A stretch of 64,000 nt of DNA from Aminithiophilus ramosus. GTDB taxonomy: Bacteria > Synergistota > Synergistia > Synergistales > Aminithiophilaceae. A program made the position numbers and the translations under genes. The notes beneath the pieces were generated by a model. That model saw nothing but the letters and a program-made list of their open reading frames with translations. It made no database searches and was not told the origin of the DNA. Each line of letters starts with the position of its first letter. Within the stretch, counting starts at the first letter, position 1. The stretch lies in NCBI RefSeq assembly GCF_018069705.1, contig NZ_CP072943.1:2419453-2483452 (forward strand), in the 5' to 3' direction. Shown one piece after another: positions 9,033-18,740 of the stretch.

Positions 9033-10175
9033 TTAGGGGTTGATGGTGGTGACGTAGGTGGTGGTGCCGCCGGCAAACTGCATGATGACGGCCGCCTTCT
9101 GGGGATTGCGCTTCTCGTCGAACTTGATCTTGCCCGAGGGAAGGTCGATGTCGATGGCGGCGATGGCATCGCGCAGGGCCGGGCCGCTCACCTTGCCGGC
9201 ATCCCTGAGCCCCCTGAGGACGATGGCCGTGGCCTCGTAGGAGAGAACGGCGTTGGAATTGGGCACCGTGCCGTAGGTCTGCTGGTACTTCTCGACGAAG
9301 GCCTGCACCTCGGGCCGCTTGGCCTCGTGAGAGAAGGCCGCGGTGAAGGCGGCGCCCTCTTCGGCCCCGGCGGCGATCTTGGGAAGATCGGGGCTATCCC
9401 AGCCGTCGCCGCCGACGAAAGGAACGTTGATGCCGGCCTTGCGGGCCTGGTTCATCTGAAGTCCCGTCTCGAAGAAGGCATTGGGCAGGTAGAGCACCTC
9501 GGCGCCGCTGGCCTTGATGTTGTTCAGCTGGGCGTTGAAGTCGCGGATATCGGAACCGCCGTAGGCCTCGAGGGCCACGATCTCTCCGCCCATGGCCTCG
9601 AAGTTCTGCTTGAAGTACTCCGTCAGCCCCTTGGAGAAGTCATTGCCGTTGTTGTAGAGAACGGCGGCCTTGGTCACTTTGAGATTTTCCATGACATACT
9701 TGGCCATGACGCTTCCCTGGAAGGGATCGATGAAGCAGGCCCGGAAGATGTAATCGCCGACTTCGGTCACCTTGGGATTGGTGGCGAAGGTCGTCACCAC
9801 GGGGACTTCGGCGGACTGGGCGATGGGACCTCCGGCGAGGGACGTCGACGAGGCGTCGGGACCGACGATGGCCACGACCTCGTTCTGGTCGATGAGCTTG
9901 CGGAAGGCGTTGGCGGTGATATCGGGCTTGTTCTCGTTGTCCTCGAAGAGGACCTTGACCTCGTAGATCTTGCCGCCGATGTCGAGACCGTCGGGGGCGA
10001 ACTCCTTCACGGCCAGCTCCACGCCGTTTTTGATGTACTGACCGCCGATGGCGTTCTGACCCGTAATGGGAGCCACGACGCCGATCCTCACCTGATCGGC
10101 GGCGAAGGCCGCGCCCCCGATTGAACCGACTGCCAGCAGTGCGCACAGGAACAGGAGCAAACCCTTTCTCTTCAT
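9033..10175 (-). CDS. livJ: Branched-chain amino acid ABC transporter, substrate-binding protein (LivJ/LivK type)
   Basis: A 380-residue type I periplasmic binding protein. The start at 10175 has GGGAGG upstream and gives a clean signal peptide (MKRKGLLLFLCALLAVG..., predicted cleavage after AAFA). The mature part shows IGVVAPITGQNAIGGQYIKNGVELA and IVGPDASSTSLA, which form the ligand pocket in this family. The ligand could be a branched-chain or another amino acid. It heads the livJ-H-M-G-F operon, 139 bp downstream of the aminotransferase gene. Confidence 0.93.
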   Translation of the reverse strand: MKRKGLLLFLCALLAVGSIGGAAFAADQVRIGVVAPITGQNAIGGQYIKNGVELAVKEFAPDGLDIGGKIYEVKVLFEDNENKPDITANAFRKLIDQNEVVAIVGPDASSTSLAGGPIAQSAEVPVVTTFATNPKVTEVGDYIFRACFIDPFQGSVMAKYVMENLKVTKAAVLYNNGNDFSKGLTEYFKQNFEAMGGEIVALEAYGGSDIRDFNAQLNNIKASGAEVLYLPNAFFETGLQMNQARKAGINVPFVGGDGWDSPDLPKIAAGAEEGAAFTAAFSHEAKRPEVQAFVEKYQQTYGTVPNSNAVLSYEATAIVLRGLRDAGKVSGPALRDAIAAIDIDLPSGKIKFDEKRNPQKAAVIMQFAGGTTTYVTTINP

Positions 10176-10314
10176 TCTTCGTTTCCTCCCTCTCAACGTA
10201 AAAACATCTCGCCTCGAAAAGCGGCGCCTCGCGCCCGGCTCCCTCTCGCCTCGCCCTCTCACCTTTCCGTCATCTCTCACCTCCAGGACCGATCATCGAC
10301 TCGGGACAGCTCCC

Positions 10315-11472
10315 TCAAACCAGAGATTTCAGAAAACGCCCCATCCGCTCCAGGGCCTTTTCGATCGTCTCCTCCGAAGCGGCGAAGGATAGGCGCAGGA
10401 ACCCCTCCCCGGCGGCGCCGAAGGCGTCTCCGGGAACGGTGACGACGCCCGCTTCCTCAAGCAGGAGGCGGGCCATCTCCACCGAGCTCCGTCCGAAGGA
10501 CGAGATGTCGGGAAAGGCGTAGAAGGCGCCTTCGGGGAGATGACAGCGGACTCCGGGAAGGGCGCGGAGCCCCTCGACGAGGAGATCGCGCCGTCTGAGG
10601 TAACCCCGGCGCATCGTTTCCACCACCTCCTGGGACCCTTCGAGGGCGGCCAGGCAGGCGACCTGGGCGGCGGCGTTGACGCAGGAGGAAAAATTCTCCT
10701 GAAGGCGCCCCATGGCGGCGATGATCGCCTCGGGCCCATGAACGTAACCGACGCGCCATCCCGTCATGGCGTAGGTCTTGGAGAAGCTGTTCACCGTCAG
10801 AACCCGGTCGGCCATGTCGGGCAGCGAGGCGAGACTCACGTGATCCCTCCCGTCGTAGACGAGATGCTCGTAGGGCTCGTCGGAGATCACGACAAGATCG
10901 CGGCGCCGGACCACGTCGGCGATGGCCTCGAGCTCCTCGCGACGCAGCACCGCTCCCGTCGGGTTCGAGGGCGAATTGAGGAGGAGAGCCCTCGTCCGGG
11001 ACGTCAGGGCCCTTTCGACGGCCTCGGCCTTCAGGTGGAAGGCCTCTTCTGGGCGGGTCGGGACGGGGCGGACGACGCCGCCGACGAAGTGGATCTGGCC
11101 GAAATAGTTGGGCCAGCAGGGATCGGGGACGAGGATCTCGTCGCCTTCGTCGATGACGGAGGCGATGGCGAGCATGAGCGTCTCGCAGGCGCCCGTGGCG
11201 ACGAGGACGTTCCTCTCCGTTCCGGCGATGCCGTTTTCGGCGGCCAGCTTGACCGCCAGAGCCTTCCGGAGCTCGGGAATGCCGGCGTTGGGCGTGTACT
11301 TCGTGGCCCCCTCGCGAAGGGCCCGGGCCGCACGCTCGACGATAAAATCAGGCGTGGCGTAATCGGGCTCCCCCACGCCCAGATTGGCGGCGTCGGGATA
11401 GCCCGCGGCGAGGGCGAACATGGTGCGGATCCCCGAATGGGGATTCGTGTCGACTCGGACACTGAGACGCAT
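10315..11472 (-). CDS. PLP-dependent class I/II aminotransferase
   Basis: A 385-residue fold-type I enzyme: GEPDYATPDFI, NSPSNPTGAV, SDEPYEHLVYDG and the PLP lysine in NSFSKTYAMTGWRVGY. This is the aspartate aminotransferase Ib-type layout. The amino acid used cannot be told. I chose the start at 11472 because GGAGG lies 8 nt upstream; an ATG at 11490 is possible. The gene follows the KDG kinase by 14 bp, so it is probably part of the same transcript, and lies just upstream of the liv genes. Confidence 0.9.
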   Translation of the reverse strand: MRLSVRVDTNPHSGIRTMFALAAGYPDAANLGVGEPDYATPDFIVERAARALREGATKYTPNAGIPELRKALAVKLAAENGIAGTERNVLVATGACETLMLAIASVIDEGDEILVPDPCWPNYFGQIHFVGGVVRPVPTRPEEAFHLKAEAVERALTSRTRALLLNSPSNPTGAVLRREELEAIADVVRRRDLVVISDEPYEHLVYDGRDHVSLASLPDMADRVLTVNSFSKTYAMTGWRVGYVHGPEAIIAAMGRLQENFSSCVNAAAQVACLAALEGSQEVVETMRRGYLRRRDLLVEGLRALPGVRCHLPEGAFYAFPDISSFGRSSVEMARLLLEEAGVVTVPGDAFGAAGEGFLRLSFAASEETIEKALERMGRFLKSLV

Positions 11473-11486
11473 CGATCGCCCCTCCT

Positions 11487-12515
11487 TCATCGCTGGACGC
11501 GGCCGCTGCCGTCGCCGCCGACAAGAGTCATCACGTCGGCGACGGAGACTCTGTTGAAATCGCCCAAAAGAGTATGCTTCAACGCCGAGGCCCCCACGGC
11601 GAACTCGAGGGCGCTCTGAGGCGAATCGAGATGACGCAGGCCGTAGATGAGACCCGCCCCGAAGGAATCGCCTCCGCCGATGCGGTCCACGATGTCGTTG
11701 ATGGCATACTTGCGGCTGACGTAAAAGTGGTCCCGGTCGGCCAGAAGGCCCGACCAGTTGTTGCTGTCGGCGCTCAGGCTCTCCCGGAGGGAGACGCCCA
11801 GGAAACGGAGATTGGGATAGGCCTTCAGGACCTGATCGGCCAGATGGCGGTAGCTGTCGGCCTCGAGGGAACCGGACGTGACGTCCACATCGGCCTCGAT
11901 CCCCAGCGTCTTCTGGCAGTCCTCCTCGTTGCCGATGAGCACCGTGACGTGACGGACGATCTCGGGCATCACTTCCGAAGGCTTCTTGCCCCACTTCCAG
12001 AGCTTCTTGCGGTAGTTCAGGTCGCAGGAGACGGTGACGCCCTTCCGGCGACAGGCTTCGAGCCCCTCCAGAGTCACCTGGGCGGCCCCTTCGGAGAGAG
12101 CCGGAGTGATCCCCGTCACGTGGAACCAGTCGACACCCTCCAGGAGGCTCTCCCAATCGAAATCTCCGGACCGAACCTCGGAAATGGCCGAATGACTCCG
12201 GTCGTAAAGCACCACGGACGGACGGGCGCAGGCTCCCGTCTGGGTGTAGTAGATTCCCACCCGCTCGCCGGAGCGGCGGATGAATTCCGTATCGACGCCG
12301 AATCCGCGCAGCTCGCGGACGGCCGCGTCACCGATGGCGTTCGACGGCAGGGCCGTCACGAAAGCCACCTCTTCGCCGTAATTGGCCAGAGAAACGGCCA
12401 CGTTCGACTCGGCGCCGCCGAAAGTGGCCACGAAAGACGGACTCTGGAGGAACGTCTCGTGGCGAGGCGGTGAAAGGCGCAGCATCAGCTCTCCGAAAGT
12501 GACGATTCTGGACAT
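11487..12515 (-). CDS. kdgK: 2-keto-3-deoxygluconate kinase (PfkB family sugar kinase)
   Basis: A 342-residue PfkB-type kinase: the FGELMLRLSPP start, GGAESNVAVSLA as the sugar-binding motif, and the C-terminal RIGGGDSFGAGLIYGL with the catalytic aspartate. It phosphorylates 2-keto-3-deoxygluconate to KDPG in sugar-acid catabolism. The function is supported by the adjacent KDPG aldolase gene 10 bp upstream. The ATG at 12515 has an AGGAGG upstream. Confidence 0.88.
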   Translation of the reverse strand: MSRIVTFGELMLRLSPPRHETFLQSPSFVATFGGAESNVAVSLANYGEEVAFVTALPSNAIGDAAVRELRGFGVDTEFIRRSGERVGIYYTQTGACARPSVVLYDRSHSAISEVRSGDFDWESLLEGVDWFHVTGITPALSEGAAQVTLEGLEACRRKGVTVSCDLNYRKKLWKWGKKPSEVMPEIVRHVTVLIGNEEDCQKTLGIEADVDVTSGSLEADSYRHLADQVLKAYPNLRFLGVSLRESLSADSNNWSGLLADRDHFYVSRKYAINDIVDRIGGGDSFGAGLIYGLRHLDSPQSALEFAVGASALKHTLLGDFNRVSVADVMTLVGGDGSGRVQR

Positions 12516-12525
12516 GACGGACCTC

Positions 12526-13185
12526 CTAACGACCCTTCCTGACCCGGGCGATCTCGGCCACGACGCGGGAAGCCATCGCTCCGATCGCCTCGAGATCGCC
12601 CTCGCCCCTGCCGGCCCCGGTGAGAGAGCCGCCCATCCCCACGGCGAAGGCACCGGCCTTGAACCAGGCCTCCAGATTCGCCTCGGACACGCCCCCCGTG
12701 GGCATCATGTGGGCCTGAGGCAGAGGCCCGAGAACGGCCTTCACGAACTGAGGCCCCATGCACTCGCCGGGAAAGACCTTAACCACATCGACGCCCAGCT
12801 CCATGGCGCGGGCCAGCTCCGTCACGGAACCGACGCCCGGCATATAGGGAACGCCGTAGCGGTTGCAGCAGAAGGCCACCTCTTCGGAAAGGCTGGGCGA
12901 AATGATGTAGCGGGCCCCGGCCAGAATACAGGCCCGGGCCGTGGGCGCGTCGAGAACCGTCCCGGCGCCGAGAATCAGAGACGAACCGCGGTGCTTCTCG
13001 GCGAGATACCCCATAAGATCGAGCGCCCCCGGAACCGTCATGGCCACCTCGACGGCCGGGATTCCCCCCTCGTAGACGGCATTCGCCACGGCCAGCCCCT
13101 TCTCCTTGTCGCTGGCCCGGATGACGGCCACGACTCCCTTTTCGTGAATGGCACCGAGGATCTCATACTTGGCGATGGGCAACAT
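12526..13185 (-). CDS. eda: KDPG / 4-hydroxy-2-oxoglutarate aldolase
   Basis: A 219-residue class I aldolase: GVVAVIRA near the N-terminus, GIPAVEVAMTVPGAL, GAGTVLDAPTARACI, ISPSLSEEV, and the Schiff-base lysine in VDVVKVFPGE. It splits KDPG to pyruvate and glyceraldehyde 3-phosphate. It is the first gene of a kdg module with kdgK and the aminotransferase. The ATG at 13185 has GGAGGG upstream. An IclR-type gene 490 bp upstream is the likely regulator. Confidence 0.9.
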   Translation of the reverse strand: MLPIAKYEILGAIHEKGVVAVIRASDKEKGLAVANAVYEGGIPAVEVAMTVPGALDLMGYLAEKHRGSSLILGAGTVLDAPTARACILAGARYIISPSLSEEVAFCCNRYGVPYMPGVGSVTELARAMELGVDVVKVFPGECMGPQFVKAVLGPLPQAHMMPTGGVSEANLEAWFKAGAFAVGMGGSLTGAGRGEGDLEAIGAMASRVVAEIARVRKGR

Positions 13186-13675
13186 GCAAATCCCTCCGAC
13201 TGTGAAATAAAAAGTTGAACGAAAGAAACGACCAGAAATCCGTCGGATCCGGACCGAATCCAATCGACGCAACGCGGCCGCAAGCGAGGACACAACCCCA
13301 GGGACGCGGAACGCGCCGGACAAAAGGACGGCACGATCCGTTGCGGGTGCAAGGCAAAAGGCTTTTCATCGGGATGCGGGGCGCGATCGGCAATCAGGCT
13401 GACTTAAAACCAGAAGTCTCCGAAGATGCTGTTCCAAAATATTCTTTTTTATAAGCTAAATCGATTCGGACCCGATCTACCGACAAAAACAGGACGAAAG
13501 ATCGATAGATCCCGCCGGACGGTGGCCCCAAGACGGACTCCCTTGTCCCGGGAACCCGCACCGGCGAGACGATTCGAAGGGACCTCGCCGGCGCGGATCC
13601 GACGGAGCCTATCCCGAAGAACCTGCGGATTCGGGGTCGACTGACTCCTCTTTTGCGGACGGATTTCTCCTGGAC
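13186..13675. other. Leader/promoter region between eda and the IclR gene
   Basis: 490 bp with no convincing gene. It must hold the eda-kdgK promoter unless that transcript starts at the iclR promoter. It contains an AT-rich patch at about 13430-13465, but I could not fix a -35/-10 pair. Confidence 0.4.
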
Positions 13676-14458
13676 TCAGGGAAGCGCCCCTCCGTAACCC
13701 ATAAGCGCCGAAATGGCCCTTGCCGCCTCAAGCGCCTTCTCGCCCACGGGGCGGATCTGGTCATCGGCGAAACGGTAGGCCGGAGCCGATATGCTCAGGG
13801 CTCCCACAGGGTAGCCCTGAGCGCTGACGATGGCGGCTCCGACACAGCGGATCCCCTCCTCGTTCTCCTCGTGCTCCTCGGCCCAACCCCGCCTGCGGAC
13901 CACGTTCAGCATGGCCAGCAACGCCCCGGGCTCGACGAGAGTCCGTTCCGTCCGGGGAACGAGAGGCGTGGAACGGAGGTAGTGATCCAACTCGTTCTGG
14001 GGAAGCCGGGCCAGAATGGCCCGTCCCGCCGCCGTGCAGTACATGGAAAGAGAGGCGCCGATGCGGGAGCGCATCCCGACGGGGTGGGAGGATTCAAACT
14101 TATCGAGATAAAACGTCTCCCCGCCCTGGTAACGGGAGAGATGGATCGTCTCCCCCACATCCTGCAGGAGGTTCTTCAGCAGAGGATGGGCAAGGACGAC
14201 CAGATCGACCTGCCTCCGATAGGCATCGGCCCAAAGAAGCGGTGCCGACCCCATCTGATAACGGCCGTTCTCCGTGCGGAACACGACGCGATGCGTCTCC
14301 AGAGTGGCCAGAATGCGGTAGACCGTCGCCTTCGAAAGACCGACGGACGTGGCGATCTCCGTCACGCCCGCATCGTCGCGGACATCGGCAAGAACCTGGA
14401 GAACGGCCAGAGCACGATCAAGGACACGGATGTTCGACGAATCCGATTCCCCCGTCAC
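13676..14458 (-). CDS. IclR family transcriptional regulator (KdgR-like by context)
   Basis: A 260-residue regulator with an N-terminal winged helix (ATSVGLSKATVYRILATLE, about residues 36-54) and the IclR effector domain (GASLSMYCTAAGRAILA, ALSISAP, and a RFADDQIRPVGEKALEAA C-terminal helix). IclR-type KdgR proteins repress ketodeoxygluconate genes and release DNA on binding the sugar acid. The adjacent eda-kdgK genes fit that role. Its own upstream region holds two inverted repeats. Confidence 0.9.
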   Translation of the reverse strand: MTGESDSSNIRVLDRALAVLQVLADVRDDAGVTEIATSVGLSKATVYRILATLETHRVVFRTENGRYQMGSAPLLWADAYRRQVDLVVLAHPLLKNLLQDVGETIHLSRYQGGETFYLDKFESSHPVGMRSRIGASLSMYCTAAGRAILARLPQNELDHYLRSTPLVPRTERTLVEPGALLAMLNVVRRRGWAEEHEENEEGIRCVGAAIVSAQGYPVGALSISAPAYRFADDQIRPVGEKALEAARAISALMGYGGALP

Positions 14459-14559
14459 AGCCCGATTCCCTCCTTATCAGCAGCTCTCCCCATCGTCTTC
14501 CACCTTTCCTGCCCCGCGGCTCTATTCTCAGAGTGTTTCACTAGACAAAACAGCATCTT

Positions 14560-14634
14560 GCTCTATAAAACACAGTATAGAGCGCAATGGCACCCTTGTC
14601 TATACTTTTAAAACAACGTTCCATACAATGAAAC
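14560..14634. promoter_or_regulatory. Inverted repeats upstream of the IclR gene (probable operator)
   Basis: A perfect 8-bp inverted repeat GCTCTATA / TATAGAGC (14560-14567 and 14576-14583, 8-nt spacer) and a 7-3-7 imperfect palindrome GTTCCATACAATGAAAC (14618-14634). The second has the form seen for IclR-type operators. Both lie 100-180 bp upstream of the regulator start, consistent with autoregulation. Confidence 0.5.
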
Positions 14635-14699
14635 AAAATTTCCGGCCCTCACAAAAAGTCCGGCCCCCCTGCGATCGGCAGAGAGGCCGGATAAACTCT

Positions 14700-15760
14700 T
14701 CCCGAAGAAGAAAGGCAAGACGTCGCGGCCGTTGCCTTTCCTGGGAACACCATCGTCTCGACCCGCTTCGGAAAGAACGGAAAGCTTCACGTCACGGCCG
14801 TTGCCCTTCCCGGGAGCGCCATCGTCTCGGCCGCTCCGGAAAGAACGGAAAGCTTCATGTCACGGCCGTTGCCCTTCCTGGGAGCACCATCGTCTCGACC
14901 CGCTTCGGAAAGAACGGAAAGCTTCACGTCACGGCCGTTGCCCTTCCTGGGAGCGTGGGCATCCTGCCCGCGCCCGCCCCGAAGGGGCGGTGGGTTCCCC
15001 CCACGCCATCGGCACCGAAGTGACGGCGACCGAGGCCGAAAACCCTGCGGGACGGTGGCCCCGTCCCGCGCGCCGCCAGGGATGGCCGCGCTCCCAGCAG
15101 GGGCAAAACCCTTTCACCGCAAGGTTTTCCCAAGCACTCTATTGTCTCGTCCGACTTCGGAAAGAACGGAAAGCTTCACGTCACGGCCGTTGCCTTTCCT
15201 GGGAGCGTGGGCATCCTGCCCGCGCCCGCCCCGAAGGGGCGGAGGGTTCCCCCACGCCATCGGCACCGAAGTGACGGCGACCGAGGCCGAAAACCCTGCG
15301 GGACGAGAAATCCGTCCCGCGCGCCGCCAGGGATGGCCGCGCTCCCAGCAGGGGCAAAACCCGCGATCGCAGCCGGGGTTTCCCGGAAGCGCCATCTTCT
15401 CGGCCGCTCCGGAAAGAACGGAAAGCTTCATGTCACGGCCGTTGCCCTTCCTGGGAGCACCATCGTCTCGACCCGCTTCGGAAAGAACGGAAAGCGTCAC
15501 GTCACGGCCGTTGCCTTTCCTGGGAGCGTGGGCATCCTGCCCGCGCCCGCCCCGAAGGGGCGGAGGGTTCCCCCACGCCATCGGCACCGAAGTGACGGCG
15601 ACCGAGGCCGAAAACCCTGCGGGACGAGAAATCCGTCCCGCGCGCCGCCAGGGATGGCCGCGCTCCCAGCAAGGGCAAAACCCTTTCACCGCAAGGTTTT
15701 CCCAAGCACTCTATTGTCTCATCCGACTTCGGAAAGAACGCAAATCTCCGCTAACACCAG
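14700..15760. repeat. GC-rich repeat array, cluster 3
   Basis: Starts with a tandem repeat of about 69 bp (three units from about 14740, each with CACGGCCGTTGCC and GGAAAGAACGGAAAG). It continues with the long hairpin units seen elsewhere, here in the opposite orientation (GGGAGCGTGGGCATCCTGCCC, then CCGTCCCGCGCGCCGCCAGGGATGG). Two blocks around 15150 and 15690 share a common end. The array abuts the 3' end of the AbiEii-type toxin gene. Confidence 0.9.
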
Positions 15761-15780
15761 CTACTGAAAGTCTATTTGCG

Positions 15781-16662
15781 TTATTCCTCAAATACAAATT
15801 TTTCTGCTATAGATTCAAATAAAGATCTATTCCAGTTATCTACATAACGTTTATCATATATAAATGGATACAAATCACTTTTAGCTGATTCCACATCCAA
15901 AGTCAGCACTTGTTCCATATATAATTCAATCACATCTTCTTTGCGAAGAGGATGAGAAGAATTCCAATGGCCACTGTGCCTTAATTTGTCTTCCAAATAA
16001 GGAACATTGATTGCGGCCTTTTTTTGAACAAACCAGAGACAATCGTACCAATCTCTACCTTTTACTCGCGTCCCCCATGTTCTACAAAGCAAAGCATGCA
16101 TCTTCCCAGAGAATAGGCAAGATAGAGTCATTGTGCGCAAAGGGAAGGCTATAGGGAAAAGATGATAGGTAATTTTATCTTTGAAATTTCTAGCTTTTCC
16201 AGTATCTACTTCTAATTTTATTTTGACAGTTTGATTTTTTGGTAAAATTTTTATTACATCAGATAATACCTGTGGAACAGCTAGAGAAAATATCCCCGTA
16301 AGAGGTTCCGTCTTGATTTGAGCGGAGGCAATTCCTCCAGTAGATATTTTCTGTTTCGCCTCAAATGAAGCTTCCACCTCAAAGTCACGTAAGGATTTCT
16401 CTACTGTCAATCCAAATGAATTTAGATCAATGCTTACTGCAGATGATAGAAGCGAAAAATCCAGATCCTCAGAAAACCGATCAAGTCCATGGAGAATTCG
16501 TAGCGCAGTGCCTCCATAAAAAGCGGCAAACTCAAAAAACCCACCTTGGTAAAGACTAAAAAGTATAATTTCTTGAAGTACTTCTTTTAATGCCTTTATA
16601 GCGGTTTCAGGATCTTTGATTTCGAAACGAGAAAGCATTTCTCTTACAATTTCAACTGCCAT
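15781..16662 (-). CDS. AbiEii/AbiGii-type nucleotidyltransferase toxin
   Basis: A 293-residue protein with the family motif FYGGTALRILHGLDRFSEDLDF (about residues 48-69): a GG[T] nucleotide-binding turn and the DxD-like acidic pair. A later KIKLEVD supplies the third acidic strand. AbiEii proteins are the toxin of type IV abortive-infection systems; they are nucleotidyltransferases thought to act on tRNA or nucleotides. It overlaps the upstream antitoxin gene by 11 bp. The gene is AT-rich, unlike its GC-rich partner. It lies between two repeat arrays. Confidence 0.85.
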   Translation of the reverse strand: MAVEIVREMLSRFEIKDPETAIKALKEVLQEIILFSLYQGGFFEFAAFYGGTALRILHGLDRFSEDLDFSLLSSAVSIDLNSFGLTVEKSLRDFEVEASFEAKQKISTGGIASAQIKTEPLTGIFSLAVPQVLSDVIKILPKNQTVKIKLEVDTGKARNFKDKITYHLFPIAFPLRTMTLSCLFSGKMHALLCRTWGTRVKGRDWYDCLWFVQKKAAINVPYLEDKLRHSGHWNSSHPLRKEDVIELYMEQVLTLDVESAKSDLYPFIYDKRYVDNWNRSLFESIAEKFVFEE

Positions 16663-17329
16663 AGGGGTTCACTCCCTTCCATCGCGTGAAAAACGAGGCA
16701 AGAGCCGTCACTTTTCGGGAGCCATAGGCTTTCCCGAAGCGAAAAAGCTCTTCGACGTTCACGTCGATCCAGAAGCTCTCTTCCAGACGGAGGTCCTCGG
16801 CAAGATAGGTCTCCCAATCGACTGAGGAAGGGAGGTCTTCCATCCAGATTTTGTCGGCCAGTGCTTTCTCGGGAGAGGCTACAAAAAACCGTTCCGTACT
16901 ACCCATGCTGTCCGGCAAGGTTGCCAGTGTACGGCCCAGGCCGAAAGCCCCTTCGGGGATGCGTGCGTAGGTGAAGGTTCCTGCGGGAGATCGATATTCT
17001 CTGCTGCGCCGCGGGGTAACGGAGGTGAAGGTCTCAGCCGACTCGGGGATGAGGCCATGAAATTGGAGGGCATATTCGAGAGAAAGAGTGGAAGGGAGGA
17101 GCAGCTGATTGGCGAGCCATCGCACATGGAGGGATCGACTCCGCCAGAGAGGACCGAGAACAAACCATTCACGGCTGATCCGTTGCACAACCTTTTTTGC
17201 CGCCAGAGAGGCGATGCAATCCTGAGGGCGAAGGTAGCCGCGTCGCGAAAGGACCTCGACCAGGAGGCTTCGCGGAAATTCCTCTCTGCCGAGCTCTGCT
17301 ATTAATTCTGGAATCATAATTCTGGCCAT
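16652..17329 (-). CDS. AbiEi-type antitoxin / transcriptional regulator
   Basis: A 225-residue protein with an N-terminal winged-helix-like segment (FPRSLLVEVLSRRGYLRPQDCIASLAAKKVVQRI) and the typical AbiEi middle part (LSLEYALQFHGLIPE, FTSVTPRRSREY, SPEKALADKIW). AbiEi proteins repress their own operon and neutralise the toxin. The start at 17329 has a GGGGGAG site and a good promoter 20 bp upstream. Its GC content is like the chromosome, whereas the toxin gene is AT-rich. Confidence 0.78.
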   Translation of the reverse strand: MARIMIPELIAELGREEFPRSLLVEVLSRRGYLRPQDCIASLAAKKVVQRISREWFVLGPLWRSRSLHVRWLANQLLLPSTLSLEYALQFHGLIPESAETFTSVTPRRSREYRSPAGTFTYARIPEGAFGLGRTLATLPDSMGSTERFFVASPEKALADKIWMEDLPSSVDWETYLAEDLRLEESFWIDVNVEELFRFGKAYGSRKVTALASFFTRWKGVNPYGS

Positions 17330-17347
17330 GCATCTCCCCCTGGATCC

Positions 17348-17375
17348 ATTATATCATCAAAAAAACACGATACAA
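17348..17375 (-). promoter_or_regulatory. Promoter of the AbiE-type operon
   Basis: On the minus strand: TTGTAT (17375-17370), 16 nt, TATAAT (17353-17348), giving a very short leader before the ATG at 17329. A small inverted repeat CGAC/GTCG (17387-17399) lies just upstream and could be part of an operator. Confidence 0.6.
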
Positions 17376-17459
17376 AGCTATGAATCCGACAAAAAGTCGA
17401 TCTTTAGGCGTTATTTAGTTAAATTTCAATTTGTGAATCCACTAGTCAGACCCGTTCTT

Positions 17460-18700
17460 TAGGTGCGGCAGTTAGGGCCGCTCCGGAAGAAAGGCAAGTT
17501 CTGCGCCGCAGCCGTTGCTTCTCCTGGGAGCGTGGGCATCCTGCCCGCGCCCGCCCCGAAGGGGCGATGGGTTCCCTGCACGTCTCCCTCGCCGCCGAGG
17601 TGACGTCGTTCGAGTCGGAAAACCCTGCGGGACGAGAAATCCGTCCCGCGCGCCGCCAAGATGGCCGCGCTCCCAGCAAGGGCAAAACCTCTCCGCGACC
17701 GAGTTCGTCTGCTTCCGGGCCACCACTTCCGTCGCCGAGAGCGCGTTCCCAGCAGGGGCAAAACCTCTCCGCCGCAGCCGTGTTTTCCTGGGAGCGTGGG
17801 CATCCTGCCCGCGCCCGCCCCGAAGGGGCGGTGGGTTCCCCCGACGTAACCGTCACCATCAAAGGAACATCGTTTGAGCCGGAAACCCTGCGGGACGGTG
17901 GCCCCGTCCCGCGCGCCGCCAGGGATGGCCGCGCTCCCAGCAGGGGCAAAACCCGCGATCGCAGCCGGGGTTTCCCGGAAGCGCCATCTTCTCGGCCGCT
18001 CCGGAAAGAACGGAAAGCTTCATGTCACGGCCGTTGCCCTTCCTGGGAGCGTGGGCATCCTGCCCGCGCCCGCCCCGAAGGGGCGGAGGGTTCCCCCACG
18101 CCATCGGCACCGAAGTGACGGCGACCGAGGCCGAAAACCCTGCGGGACGAGAAATCCGTCCCGCGCGCCGCCAGGGATGGCCGCGCTCCCAGCAGGGGCA
18201 AAACCTCTCCGCGACCGAGTTCGTCTGCTTCCGGGCCACCACTTCCGTCGCCGAGAGCGCGTTCCCAGCAGGGGCAAAACCTCTCCGCCGCAGCCGTGTT
18301 TTCCTGGGAGCGTGGGCATCCTGCCCGCGCCCGCCCCGAAGGGGCGGTGGGTTCCCCCGACGCCATCGCCGAAGTGACGGCGACCGAGACCGGAAACCCT
18401 GCGGGACGGTGGCCCCGTCCCGCGCGCCGCCAGGGATGGCCGCGCTCCCAGCAGGGGCAAAACCCCCGTGGCCAGGCGAAGCCGCGTTTCCAGCAGGGGC
18501 AAAACCCCCGTGGCCAGGCGGAGCGGCGTTCTCAGCAGGGGCAAAACCCCCGTGGCCAGGCGGAGCGGCGTTCTCAGCAGGGGCAAAACCCTTTCGCTGC
18601 GGGGTCCGTCTTACCCGGGTCAAACCTTCCGTCGCCGACTGCGCGCTCCCAGCAGGAACAAAACCCGCGATCGCAGCCGGGTTTATCTGGAAGCAACCTC
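17460..18700. repeat. GC-rich repeat array, cluster 4, with a 42-bp tandem repeat
   Basis: Hairpin units of the same family as clusters 1-3. From 18451 to about 18618 there are four copies of a 42-bp unit (GCAGGGGCAAAAC plus CCCCGTGGCCAGGCG). The period is a multiple of three, which explains the repeated peptides in open frames here. The array lies between the AbiE operon and the Rpn-type nuclease gene. Confidence 0.9.
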
Positions 18701-18740
18701 GTGTTTCGCTCTCTCGCGAATCAGGGCAGGGACAAGACTC

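Noticed and set aside
14732-15822. Long open frames in the 14.7-15.8 kb repeats
   Set aside because: Same reason: repeated peptides such as GILPAPAPKGR arise in all frames from the hairpin units.
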